Translations under genes and position numbers: made by a program | Shown: positions 1 to 7,363 of the stretch, piece by piece | How positions within the stretch are numbered: the stretch's first letter is position 1 | Layout: each line of letters begins with the position of its first letter | Notes under the pieces: generated by a model | Seen by the model: only the letters and a program-made list of their open reading frames with translations | Told to the model about the DNA's origin: nothing | Database searches by the model: none | NCBI GenBank assembly: GCA_964394205.1 | Contig: CAYMVS010000070.1 | Coordinates: 1 to 10,844 of the forward strand | Origin: HGM05190 sp964394205 | GTDB taxonomy: Bacteria; Bacteroidota; Bacteroidia; Bacteroidales; Muribaculaceae | Direction: 5' to 3' | Length of the DNA stretch: 10,844 nucleotides

Positions 1-51
1 AGGCCGCGTTAGGGACTTCCACCCGTTAGATTATGCCCATGTCGGGCGAAC
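1..51 (-). mobile_element. 5' end of a group IIC intron, cut by the window edge
   Basis: Read on the minus strand from position 51, the sequence begins GTTCGCCCGACATGGGC and continues with a GGGTGGAAGTCCC hairpin and TAACG. It aligns without gaps to my memory of the Oceanobacillus iheyensis group IIC intron 5' end (GUGUGCCCGGCAUGGGU, then GGGUGAGAGUCCC and GAAC). Two small hairpins are visible: GCCC/GGGC at 35-47 and GGG/CCC at 12-24, in the places expected for the start of domain I. The location fits class C introns, which insert just downstream of terminator stem-loops: the rpmE2 terminator stem ends at 59, followed on the minus strand by TATTTTT and then the intron's first G. The first five bases are GTTCG rather than the consensus GTGYG, so splicing competence is unclear. 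The rest of the ribozyme and any reverse transcriptase lie outside the window. The identification comes from remembered sequence, not a search. Confidence 0.68.
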
Positions 52-58
52 AAAAATA

Positions 59-88
59 AGGAGGACACACCCGTCGGCATGTCCTCCT
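59..88. terminator. Bidirectional intrinsic terminator after rpmE2
   Basis: A perfect 9-bp stem AGGAGGACA (59-67) / TGTCCTCCT (80-88) surrounds a 12-base loop. On the plus strand it is followed by CTTTTTCTTTTT. On the minus strand it is followed by TATTTTTG. It lies 26 bases past the rpmE2 stop codon, so it probably ends rpmE2 transcription. The plus-strand T run would also stop transcripts arriving from the left. Confidence 0.85.
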
Positions 89-114
89 CTTTTTCTTTTT
101 GCAATGCAGGTTGA

Positions 115-369
115 TTACTGCTTCTTGCTCTTTGCGTAGCGGCTCATGAACTTGTCGACACGTCCGGCAGTGTCGACGAGTTTCTGTTTACCGGTGAAGA
201 AAGGGTGTGAAGAGCTGGTGATCTCAAGCTTTACCAAAGGATAAGTAACACCGTCAACCTCGATTGTCTCACGAGACGCAACTGTTGAACGAGTGATGAA
301 AATCTCATCGTTAGACATGTCTTTAAAAACGACCTCGCGATAGTTTGAAGGATGAATATCTTTTTTCAT
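115..369 (-). CDS. rpmE2: Ribosomal protein bL31, type B (zinc-free form)
   Basis: This encodes an 84-residue large-subunit ribosomal protein that helps bridge the two ribosomal subunits. The sequence contains the family hallmark SSSHPFFTGKQKLVDTAGRV (residues 52-71) and ends in the basic tail DKFMSRYAKSKK. It has no cysteine, so the zinc-binding CxxC motifs of type A L31 are absent; that defines the type B paralogue. Its length is normal for type B L31. The start ATG at 367-369 is preceded by an A/T-rich stretch with no Shine-Dalgarno site, as is usual in Bacteroidetes. The gene stands alone, with its own promoter candidate (440-470), a possible structured leader (399-431) and a terminator (59-88). 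It is divergent from the glycosidase cassette. In some bacteria type B L31 replaces the zinc form during zinc starvation, but no zinc-uptake (Zur) regulator box was recognised here. Confidence 0.97.
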   Translation of the reverse strand: MKKDIHPSNYREVVFKDMSNDEIFITRSTVASRETIEVDGVTYPLVKLEITSSSHPFFTGKQKLVDTAGRVDKFMSRYAKSKKQ

Positions 370-398
370 TTTTGCAAAAATAATTAATTATCAAAGCT

Positions 399-431
399 TT
401 ACACTGCCGCTGGTAAGACGGCTTTCTGTAA
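399..431 (-). promoter_or_regulatory. Possible structured 5' leader of rpmE2
   Basis: On the minus strand, in the predicted untranslated leader of rpmE2, TTACA pairs with TGTAA (outer 5 bp). Inside it GCCG pairs with CGGC (4 bp), separated by a small internal loop (GAAA/AG) and capped by the 9-base loop TCTTACCAG. The two nested stems span 431-399 and end 29 bases before the start codon. Autogenous control by leader RNA is known for L31 in other bacteria, so a similar role is possible. The stems are short and covariation is untested. Confidence 0.35.
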
Positions 432-439
432 TGGCGCGG

Positions 440-470
440 CAAAGTTAAGCATTAATATTTAATTCACAAA
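440..470 (-). promoter_or_regulatory. Bacteroidetes-type promoter of rpmE2
   Basis: On the minus strand TTTG (470-467) is followed after exactly 19 bases by TAACTTTG (447-440). This matches the Bacteroidetes primary-sigma consensus TTTG-N19-TAnnTTTG. Transcription would start near 434, giving a leader of about 65 bases before the rpmE2 start. Confidence 0.72.
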
Positions 471-489
471 ACTTTAGGCCGATAAATAA

Positions 490-519
490 TTGACATTACG
501 GTCAAGTTTTAATATTTTG
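490..519 (+). promoter_or_regulatory. Weak promoter candidate for the glycosidase cassette, with an inverted repeat
   Basis: TTG (490-492) is followed 20 bases later by TATTTTG (513-519), a one-base-shortened version of the TAnnTTTG box. The -33 side overlaps a small inverted repeat, TTGAC-ATTACG-GTCAA (490-505), which could be an operator half-site pair. This would put the transcript start near 525, about 90 bases before the chosen ATG at 618. The match is imperfect. No better candidate was seen in the 370-617 intergenic stretch on this strand. Confidence 0.3.
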
Positions 520-617
520 AGATGTATCGTTCTGTTTTTCTTGCATAAGTGGTCAATAATGAGTATTTTCGCATCAAAATAAATCTTATCCCCAGTTTCA
601 ACCTTAAATTATCACCA

Positions 618-3600
618 ATGTTAAAGCTATTTTCAGCCTTGATTGTGCTTGCATTGCCCTCGGTGGCGTTGGCTCAGAGCGAGGTCCTTGAGGCCGCGGT
701 CAAAACCAACAATTACTTCATGGAGAAGTATGCCGACCCGACCGAGCCGACCAATGTCAAGCGCATCCGTCCAAGCAATCTGTGGACTCGCGCTGTCTAC
801 TATGAGGGCCTGATGGCGCTCAATGATGTCGCCCCCGAGCAGCGTTACCTTGATTACACCGACAAATGGTCGTCGTTCCACAAATGGACGCCGCGCAACG
901 GTATCACCACCACCCATGCCGACGACCAGTGCTGCTCTCAGACTTTCCTTGACCGCTACATGGTGCTCAACGACACCGCTTGTTTGGTAAACGTGGGCCG
1001 CAACCTCGACCACCAGATGGCTACCGGTCGCGACGACTACTGGACATGGATTGACGCCATACAGATGGCGATGCCGGTCTACAGCAAGTATTACAAAGTC
1101 ACCGGCGACCGCCGCTACATGGATTATGCCATGAACTCCTACAAATGGAGCCGCGACACTTGTGGCGGGGGTCTTTTCAACACCGCCGAGGGCCTTTGGT
1201 GGCGAGACAAAGATTATGTGCCGCCTTATAAGGAAAAAGATGGCAACAACTGCTATTGGAGCCGTGGCAACGGATGGGTCTATGCGGCACTGGTTCGCGT
1301 GATGAACGACCTTAATCCAGACGATCCTTATTATCAGTATCTGCTCTCCGACTTTAAAGCGATGAGTGAAGCTCTGCTCAAATGTCAGCGCAGCGACGGA
1401 TATTGGAACGTAAGCCTGGTCTCGCCGGTCACCTACGGCGGCCCTGAGATGACCGGAACGGCCCTGTTCCTTTATGGAATGTGTTGGGGAGTAATGCACG
1501 GCTATCTCGACGCAGCCACCTATCGCCCGGCGATTGACAAAGCTTGGAAAGCGCTTGAGGCGTGTGTTCACCCCAACGGCTTTTTGGGCTACAATCAGGG
1601 AACCGGCAAAGACCCGTCGGCAGGACAACCCGTGACATTCACCTCGATGCCCGACTTTGAGGATTATGGCACCGGCTGTTTCCTCCTCGGGGCTACTGAG
1701 TATTACAAACTGCTCCAAAAAGAAAAAGGAGTCTCCATGGCCTGGCCCTCGGTTAACACCGAGGCCGGGCCGGGGACCCGGTGGTGGTGGCCGGGATCGG
1801 CGGTCGACAGGGATAATCTTGAATGGAACTTGAACAATTTGGCAGATGCAGGGATAAAGACGGTTGAAATTACTCCGATTTATGGAGCTATCGGGAATGA
1901 GAAAAACGATTTACAGTATCTTTCGCCCCATTGGATGCAGGCTTTTAAAGATATTGATTCAATAGCAAAGGCAAGGGGGGTGCAGGTTGATCTCAACAAC
2001 GGGACAGGATGGCCATTTGGAGGCCCTAATGTCAAAATCGACCAAGCCGCTTGTAAAGCAGTGTTTGTCGACACGATAGTTCAAGGGAAACTTAAAGATG
2101 TAGAGATGATCACACCGGCCGTGCAAGGGAAAGACAAAACCCATGCGCGGCTTCAATGTGTCAGGCAGTACCCCGTTGAAGGCAGTCCCGACACCTGGCG
2201 GGTGATAGCCCTTTATATTGCCCCGACGATGCAGAAAGTGAAACGCGCGGCACCCGGCGGCGAGGGTCTGGTGATTGACCATTTTGACCGCGAGGCTGTC
2301 AAAAGTTATCTTGAGCGTTTTGACAGCGCGTTCACCGCCTCGGGTGCACCATGGCCGGCTACATTCTTCAACGACAGCTATGAAGTTTACAAGGCCAACT
2401 GGACGCCAAGGCTTCTCGATGAGTTTGCCGCAAGGCGCGGATATCGTCTGGAGGATAAATTCCCCGAGTTGCTCGGCCTGGCCGACGATGGCAATCAAAC
2501 TCTTGCCGACTATCGCGAGACCCTCTCGGAGCTTCTGTATGAAAACTTCACCAAGCAGTGGACCGAGTGGGCCCACTCTCATGGTGCAAAGGTGAGAAAT
2601 CAGGCTCACGGTAGCCCGGCCAATCTTCTTGACCTCTACGCCGAGGTCGACATTCCCGAGATAGAGGGATTTGGGTTGACCAATTTCAACATCAATGGCT
2701 TGAGACAGGACCCTGAGCATGTCAGGCCCAACTTCAGCGACGTGTCGATGCTGAAATATGCCTCGTCGGCTGCCCATGTTGCCGGCAAACCACTTGTCTC
2801 ATCAGAAACATTCACATGGCTGACCGAGCATTTCCGAACCTCCCTTTCGCAAATGAAACCTGACCTCGACCTGATGTTCACCTGTGGGGTCAATCACGCT
2901 TTCTTTCACGGCACATGCTACTCGCCCCGCGAGGTTGCATGGCCCGGGTGGCGTTTTTATGCCTCGGTTGACATGAGCCCCAACAACACCATCTGGCGCG
3001 ACGTGCCGGCGCTCAACGACTACATCACCCGCTGTCAGAGTTTTCTTCAGGCCGGCTCTCCCGACAACGACTTCCTGGTCTATCTGCCGATTCACGACCT
3101 GTGGCACGCCCGACACAAGGAAGGGGCCGCCGGGTTGCTGCTCTCTTTTGACATACACTCGATGGACAAGAAGGCGCCCGAGTTTATCAAGAGCATACTG
3201 AAGATTGACAGCATCGGTTATGACTGCGATTACATCTCTGACCTGCAGCTATCCAAATGCGCCATCACCCCCGACGGGCGCATCAAGACCCAAGGCGGCA
3301 CACTTTACAAAGCGTTGGTCATCCCTGAAGGGACCACTCTGTCGCCTCGCGTCAAGGAGCTGTTGGAACCGTTCAAGGGGCACATAATCTATGGTGAAGA
3401 TGCGGCACAGATGAACAAATATGCCCGACCCGAGCAGATGAGACTTATTCCGGGGTTACGCGCCCTGCGCCGTAAGGACCTGCCCGGCCATCACTATTTC
3501 ATCGCCAACCTCTCGGCCAAAGATGTCAACCGATATGTTCCACTGTCGGTCGATTTTAAAGACGCGGCATGGTTTGACCCGATGACCGGACGCATCTTTG

Positions 3601-4220
3601 GTGCTGAAATTGAAGATGGCAAGATAAAACTGGACCTGAAGAGCGGTGAGTCTCTGATTTTGGTGACCAAGCCCTATCAGATAGACATTGAGTCAAGGAA
3701 ACGCCCCGACTCTTCATCAACGGTCATAGACCTCACTTGCCGCAAGTGGAAACTACAATTTGAGCAGACACAGCCCGCTGTCGACGAGAAATTCACCTTG
3801 ACCACACTCGGCCCCTGGCAGGAGCTCAGCGAGCAAGCCGCCATCCTGGCGGGGACCGGAGTGTACACCACAACGGTTAAGCTGAACGGAAAGCAGGCTC
3901 AACAGCGATGGATGCTTGATTTGGGTGACGTGCGCGAGAGTGCAAGAGTGTTTGTCAACGGCGAGTATGTCACCACGGTCTGGGCCGCTCCGTTTGAGGC
4001 CGACCTCTCCAACCTACTGAAAAAAGGGAACAACACAATAAGAATCGAGGTTACCAACCTTCCCGCCAATCTTATAGCCCACTATGACCGAGAAAGTATC
4101 GACTGGCGGTGCATGAAAGAGATCAATGTTGTGGGTCTCGACTACAAGCCGGCAAATTATGCCGGTTGGGCTCCAGTTCCGTCAGGTCTTAATTCAACTG
4201 TAAAACTAATATCATATTAA
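618..4220 (+). CDS. Secreted GH105-GH106 fusion: unsaturated rhamnogalacturonyl hydrolase plus alpha-L-rhamnosidase
   Basis: This 1200-residue protein carries two catalytic modules. Residues 1-19 form a type I signal peptide (MLKLFSALIVLALPSVALA, cut before QSE), with no lipobox. Residues about 25-368 are GH105, which releases the 4,5-unsaturated galacturonate left by rhamnogalacturonan lyases. It shows HADD (100-103), IDAIQMAMP with the likely catalytic Asp146, and WSRGNGW (214-220). Residues about 375-1030 are GH106 alpha-L-rhamnosidase, with RWWWPG, FFNDSYEVY (583-591), EVDIPEIEG (676-684) and SSETFTW (728-734). Residues about 1040-1200 look like a galactose-binding, jelly-roll beta-sandwich. 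The ATG at 618 was chosen because a GTG at 549 would add 23 residues in front of the signal peptide. The GH28 gene follows after 2 bases. The likely site of action is the periplasm. The modules meet without an evident linker, and codon use changes sharply after the junction. Family assignments are firm. The exact substrate, RG-I backbone or RG-II side chain, is inferred. Confidence 0.93.
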   Translation: MLKLFSALIVLALPSVALAQSEVLEAAVKTNNYFMEKYADPTEPTNVKRIRPSNLWTRAVYYEGLMALNDVAPEQRYLDYTDKWSSFHKWTPRNGITTTHADDQCCSQTFLDRYMVLNDTACLVNVGRNLDHQMATGRDDYWTWIDAIQMAMPVYSKYYKVTGDRRYMDYAMNSYKWSRDTCGGGLFNTAEGLWWRDKDYVPPYKEKDGNNCYWSRGNGWVYAALVRVMNDLNPDDPYYQYLLSDFKAMSEALLKCQRSDGYWNVSLVSPVTYGGPEMTGTALFLYGMCWGVMHGYLDAATYRPAIDKAWKALEACVHPNGFLGYNQGTGKDPSAGQPVTFTSMPDFEDYGTGCFLLGATEYYKLLQKEKGVSMAWPSVNTEAGPGTRWWWPGSAVDRDNLEWNLNNLADAGIKTVEITPIYGAIGNEKNDLQYLSPHWMQAFKDIDSIAKARGVQVDLNNGTGWPFGGPNVKIDQAACKAVFVDTIVQGKLKDVEMITPAVQGKDKTHARLQCVRQYPVEGSPDTWRVIALYIAPTMQKVKRAAPGGEGLVIDHFDREAVKSYLERFDSAFTASGAPWPATFFNDSYEVYKANWTPRLLDEFAARRGYRLEDKFPELLGLADDGNQTLADYRETLSELLYENFTKQWTEWAHSHGAKVRNQAHGSPANLLDLYAEVDIPEIEGFGLTNFNINGLRQDPEHVRPNFSDVSMLKYASSAAHVAGKPLVSSETFTWLTEHFRTSLSQMKPDLDLMFTCGVNHAFFHGTCYSPREVAWPGWRFYASVDMSPNNTIWRDVPALNDYITRCQSFLQAGSPDNDFLVYLPIHDLWHARHKEGAAGLLLSFDIHSMDKKAPEFIKSILKIDSIGYDCDYISDLQLSKCAITPDGRIKTQGGTLYKALVIPEGTTLSPRVKELLEPFKGHIIYGEDAAQMNKYARPEQMRLIPGLRALRRKDLPGHHYFIANLSAKDVNRYVPLSVDFKDAAWFDPMTGRIFGAEIEDGKIKLDLKSGESLILVTKPYQIDIESRKRPDSSSTVIDLTCRKWKLQFEQTQPAVDEKFTLTTLGPWQELSEQAAILAGTGVYTTTVKLNGKQAQQRWMLDLGDVRESARVFVNGEYVTTVWAAPFEADLSNLLKKGNNTIRIEVTNLPANLIAHYDRESIDWRCMKEINVVGLDYKPANYAGWAPVPSGLNSTVKLISY
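1747..1764. repeat. Perfect hairpin at the GH105/GH106 junction
   Basis: CCTCGGT (1747-1753) and ACCGAGG (1758-1764) form a 7-bp stem with the 4-base loop TAAC. It lies inside the coding sequence about eight codons past the last GH105 helix. The surrounding 60 bases are very G+C-rich, and the next 300 are clearly A+T-richer. It may be chance in a G+C-rich stretch. Confidence 0.35.
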
Positions 4221-4222
4221 AA

Positions 4223-5731
4223 ATGTCACTTAAAACAATTTTCTCAAGTGCCTTTATGGCTCTGACCATGATGTCTGCCCAGGCTACACCTGGGGCCGAC
4301 TATGAGTTTGCATCAATGTACACCGATCTCCCCTTTGAGATGCCACAGGTTACACGTCCCACAATCCCGTCAACATCGGTAAACCTCAAGGATTTTGGCG
4401 CAGTGAGCGACGGCGTGACCAAAAACACCCAATCGTTTGCCAAGGCGATGGCCGCTCTCAAGGCAAAGGGTGGCGGAAGGCTGATTGTACCCGAAGGCAT
4501 CTGGTATACCGGACCAATCGAAATGGAGAGCAACGTCGAGCTTCACCTCGAGACGGGCGCGGTGATACTGTTTTCATCAGACCGCGCCGACTATCCCGTG
4601 ACCACAAGCTATTGGGAGGGTAACTCTGCTCACCGCTGCCAGTCACCCATAAGCGCTGTCGGCAAGCACGACATCGCCATCACCGGAAACGGCACGATTA
4701 ACGGAAATGGCGGCGCATGGCGTCCAGTTAAGAAAAACAAGACGACCGAGCCTCAATGGAAAAAACTGATTGCCTCGGGTGGCGCTGTCGGCTCAAAAGG
4801 TGACATCTGGTATCCGTCGGAAAATATTAAAATTGTCTCTGAAGATTACAAAAGACTCGTGGCCGATGCCGAGGCTAACCCCAACGACACCGCCCGATGG
4901 AATCATGTGCACGACTTTCTGCGTCCGGTGCTCATTTCATTCATCTCCTGTAAAAACGTATTGCTTGAAGACGCGTGCTTTGAGAACTCACCGGCATGGA
5001 ACATTCACCCGCTGCTCTGCGAGAATGTGATTATCAACCGCATAACCGTGCGCAATCCCTGGTTTGCACAAAACGGTGACGGCCTCGACGCCGAGTCGTG
5101 CCGCAACGTGATTGTATCAGATTGCAAATTTGATGTTGGCGACGACGCCATCTGCATCAAGTCGGGCAAAGACAAAGAGGGTCGCGACCGCGGTGTTGCC
5201 TGCGAGAACGTCTTGATTGAAGGCTGTACCGTCTATCATGGTCATGGCGGCTTTGTGATTGGCTCGGAGATGTCGGGTGGCGCACGCAACATCTCCATTC
5301 GTAACAGTGTCTTCATTGGCACCGACTGTGGCCTCCGCTTCAAGTCGGCCCGTGGTCGCGGTGGTGTTGTTGAGAAAATCTGGGTTGACGGTATCAAGAT
5401 GATTGATATCGACGGCGACGCCTTCCTCTTTGACCTCTATTACGGAGGCAAAGGTGAGGCCAAGATGATGCCTGTCACCGAGGAGACACCTTCGTTCCGC
5501 GACATCACGGTGACCAACATCACCTGCCGTGGCGCCAAGCAGGCAATGTTTTTCAACGGTCTGCCCGAGATGCCGGTAAAGAATATCTATGTAGGAAACT
5601 CGATATTTGACGCGACGGCCGGCGCCCGGTTCAATTATTGTGACAACATCACTCTTGACAATGTAGTCATCAATGCCACGGCAGGCGACCCCATCGAGAC
5701 TGCCCACACCGAAAATATTGTCATAAAATAA
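4223..5731 (+). CDS. Secreted GH28 polygalacturonase / rhamnogalacturonan galacturonohydrolase
   Basis: This 502-residue parallel beta-helix enzyme hydrolyses alpha-galacturonic acid linkages in pectin. Residues 1-21 are a signal peptide (cut after AQA, before TPGAD). VNLKDFGAVSDGVTKNTQSF near residue 55 is the usual start of the GH28 beta-helix. All GH28 active-site motifs are present: NGDGLD (284-289, Asp286), GDD (Asp307-Asp308), GHG (340-342, His341) and RFK (372-374, Arg372 and Lys374). The first motif has Gly where many family members have Thr (NTD). It starts 2 bases after the stop of the GH105-GH106 gene, so the two are almost certainly co-transcribed and probably translationally coupled. 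In that company an exo-acting enzyme on rhamnogalacturonan is more likely than an endo-polygalacturonase, but the sequence alone does not settle it. The 40-base gap to the convergent coaE gene holds only a weak TGCCG/CGGCA pair and no clear terminator. Confidence 0.94.
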   Translation: MSLKTIFSSAFMALTMMSAQATPGADYEFASMYTDLPFEMPQVTRPTIPSTSVNLKDFGAVSDGVTKNTQSFAKAMAALKAKGGGRLIVPEGIWYTGPIEMESNVELHLETGAVILFSSDRADYPVTTSYWEGNSAHRCQSPISAVGKHDIAITGNGTINGNGGAWRPVKKNKTTEPQWKKLIASGGAVGSKGDIWYPSENIKIVSEDYKRLVADAEANPNDTARWNHVHDFLRPVLISFISCKNVLLEDACFENSPAWNIHPLLCENVIINRITVRNPWFAQNGDGLDAESCRNVIVSDCKFDVGDDAICIKSGKDKEGRDRGVACENVLIEGCTVYHGHGGFVIGSEMSGGARNISIRNSVFIGTDCGLRFKSARGRGGVVEKIWVDGIKMIDIDGDAFLFDLYYGGKGEAKMMPVTEETPSFRDITVTNITCRGAKQAMFFNGLPEMPVKNIYVGNSIFDATAGARFNYCDNITLDNVVINATAGDPIETAHTENIVIK

Positions 5732-5771
5732 CCCCTGGAACTCCGTAATGCCGTAAAACCTCTCCCCGGCA

Positions 5772-6365
5772 CTACCCTATCAACCGCTGCCCTAAAAGCT
5801 CAATTATTTGAGGAACAACAGGGTGGCGGTTGTCATTTATAATATGATGTACTGACGGGTGTAGAGCAGCAGGAATGTAAGCGTTTTGGCTGTCGATACG
5901 CGCCCGAGCCTCTTGCTCGGTCATCCCCTCGCCACGGGTCATGACCCGCTGCACTCTGATTTCTGTCGGAGCCGTGACCTCCCACACTTCATCGACCATT
6001 TTATCGAGTTTGCTCTGATACAGTATCGCCGTCTCAATGAAAGCCAAACGTGCCGTCAGTCCTGATTGCCATCTCACAATATCCTCTCTCACAGCTCCGT
6101 GCACAATGCTATTCAATCGCTCAAGCGAAACCTTGTCGTTAAACACAACGGCGGCAAGACGACGACGGTCAATCGTCAACGACACAACATCGACACATCC
6201 CGGTGCCACATCGCGGTCAATCGCCCGAAGAATATCCTCATTTGCCATCAGAATTTTGGCTCGCGAGTCGCAATCATATACGTCAAAGCCCATTGCTGAA
6301 ACGCAACGGGCCACAACACTTTTGCCGGCGCCTATCCCCCCGGTAATCGCTATAAGGCGGGTCAT
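5772..6365 (-). CDS. coaE: Dephospho-CoA kinase
   Basis: This 197-residue cytosolic enzyme phosphorylates the 3'-hydroxyl of the ribose of dephospho-CoA with ATP, the last step of coenzyme A synthesis. The P-loop GGIGAGKS is at residues 9-16, and DCDSRAK at 31-37 carries the catalytic-type Asp33. The lid-region sequence ETAILYQSKLDKMVDEVWEV and the segment RVQRVMTRGEGMTEQEARARIDSQ are typical of the family. The length is normal. Its ATG overlaps the ybbR stop by 4 bases (ATGA), so it is expected to be translated by coupling at the end of a yajC-ybbR-coaE transcript. It converges on the glycosidase cassette. Confidence 0.97.
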   Translation of the reverse strand: MTRLIAITGGIGAGKSVVARCVSAMGFDVYDCDSRAKILMANEDILRAIDRDVAPGCVDVVSLTIDRRRLAAVVFNDKVSLERLNSIVHGAVREDIVRWQSGLTARLAFIETAILYQSKLDKMVDEVWEVTAPTEIRVQRVMTRGEGMTEQEARARIDSQNAYIPAALHPSVHHIINDNRHPVVPQIIELLGQRLIG

Positions 6366-7345
6366 CTCTTCTCTTTAACAAACTCCACGCTGTCAATCGA
6401 CATGACTACATCGTGGATACCGACGGGCACAACAGACAGTGACAACGGCAACTTGGTGGTCGACAGGCCGATATTATTGTAGTCCACAAATACCTTGATT
6501 GGGAATTTCTCCTCGTAGGCATTGATGGGCACAAGATAGCTGACCTCGACTTTTGACGGGAATGTGATCACCCTCTCGTCGGCCGGCACATTCAAGACCT
6601 CGACCGGTACAGTCAGCTTTCTTGAAATCAACGGCTCGACCGGAACAGTGATTGTGATACGGTCAGGTATGATTCTTGCACCCGCAATCGGTTTGAGTTT
6701 GACTTCATAGCGCGCGGTGTCTCTCAAGTCGGTCTTGACAACCATCTCCGACTCCACAAATTTTACCGACCGGGGTAAATCACCGATGCTGTAGACTGTC
6801 ACCGAGTCACAGTTGGTTCTTATCGGTCCCGACTGGATGTATTGCAGAGCCGGCGTGATGTCGGTGTTAATTTTTACCGGCAACTTGACACCCGGCAGCG
6901 ATGTGTACAAAATGGTTATGGAGTCGGGGCGACACGACAGCAGAGAGATGCCGTTGCCAAACAGGTCACGCAGACGGCTGTCGAGACGCGAGCGTGTGAA
7001 ACGCATGCGGTGGTCGACCGTCGCCGTGCCCTCCCACGTCAGTTTGAGAGTGGGCGTGTTTCCAAACATATACCTGAGCAGTTGAGACCCTTTGCCTTTC
7101 ACACTGACCGAGAGCGACTGGGGGCACCCCGCTATTACCGTCAGGCTGTCGGGCACGTCGACAAGCTCGACTGGCACGTCAAAATCTCTTTGAATCTCCT
7201 TGTCGAGAGACAACAAGACCCAAAAGACAAAAGCAATGGCCACAAACATCAGGTAGGTCAACACAGAGCGACCGCGGGTAGACCTCAGCGAGGTCTTGAC
7301 CTGCTCAAGCAGCTCTTTAAATTGAACCCGGTTTGCAGCCATCAT
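6362..7345 (-). CDS. ybbR: YbbR-domain membrane-anchored protein
   Basis: This 327-residue protein has a short basic N-terminus, one transmembrane helix at about residues 28-47 (SVLTYLMFVAIAFVFWVLLSL) and a long extracytoplasmic region rich in beta strands. That region has repeated segments of the form PVEL.DVP, PVKINTDI, PVEVLNVP and FPIKVFVDY, which are characteristic of YbbR-like repeats. In Firmicutes the related CdaR controls the c-di-AMP cyclase CdaA. No cyclase is adjacent here, so that role is not supported by the context. The start is a tandem ATGATG at 7345-7340; either could be used. It lies 18 bases after yajC and overlaps coaE by 4 bases, so these three genes look like one operon. 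The function in Bacteroidetes is unknown. Confidence 0.88.
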   Translation of the reverse strand: MMAANRVQFKELLEQVKTSLRSTRGRSVLTYLMFVAIAFVFWVLLSLDKEIQRDFDVPVELVDVPDSLTVIAGCPQSLSVSVKGKGSQLLRYMFGNTPTLKLTWEGTATVDHRMRFTRSRLDSRLRDLFGNGISLLSCRPDSITILYTSLPGVKLPVKINTDITPALQYIQSGPIRTNCDSVTVYSIGDLPRSVKFVESEMVVKTDLRDTARYEVKLKPIAGARIIPDRITITVPVEPLISRKLTVPVEVLNVPADERVITFPSKVEVSYLVPINAYEEKFPIKVFVDYNNIGLSTTKLPLSLSVVPVGIHDVVMSIDSVEFVKEKR

Positions 7346-7363
7346 TCAAAAACAAGGTGAATA

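Noticed and set aside
375..382. TATTTTTG box on the minus strand just before rpmE2
   Set aside because: It is only 6 bases from the start codon and would give an essentially leaderless transcript; the box at 440-447 has a properly spaced TTTG and is the better candidate.
549..617. GTG start at 549 extending the GH105-GH106 protein by 23 residues
   Set aside because: It would place a polar extension before a textbook signal peptide that begins at the ATG at 618.
633..1718. Long open frame on the minus strand (361 codons) inside the GH105 module
   Set aside because: It mirrors the G+C-rich third positions of the real gene on the other strand, matches no recognisable family, and lies wholly within a well-supported coding sequence.
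1959..2777. 272-codon minus-strand open frame within the GH106 module
   Set aside because: Antisense shadow of a conserved glycosidase; composition is low-complexity and no domain is recognisable.
5117..5707. 196-codon minus-strand open frame within the GH28 gene
   Set aside because: It lies opposite the GH28 catalytic motifs and its sequence looks like reversed codon bias, not a protein family.
5732..5771. Possible terminator between the convergent GH28 and coaE genes
   Set aside because: Only a TGCCG/CGGCA pair with a 13-base loop is present and no T run follows it on either strand.
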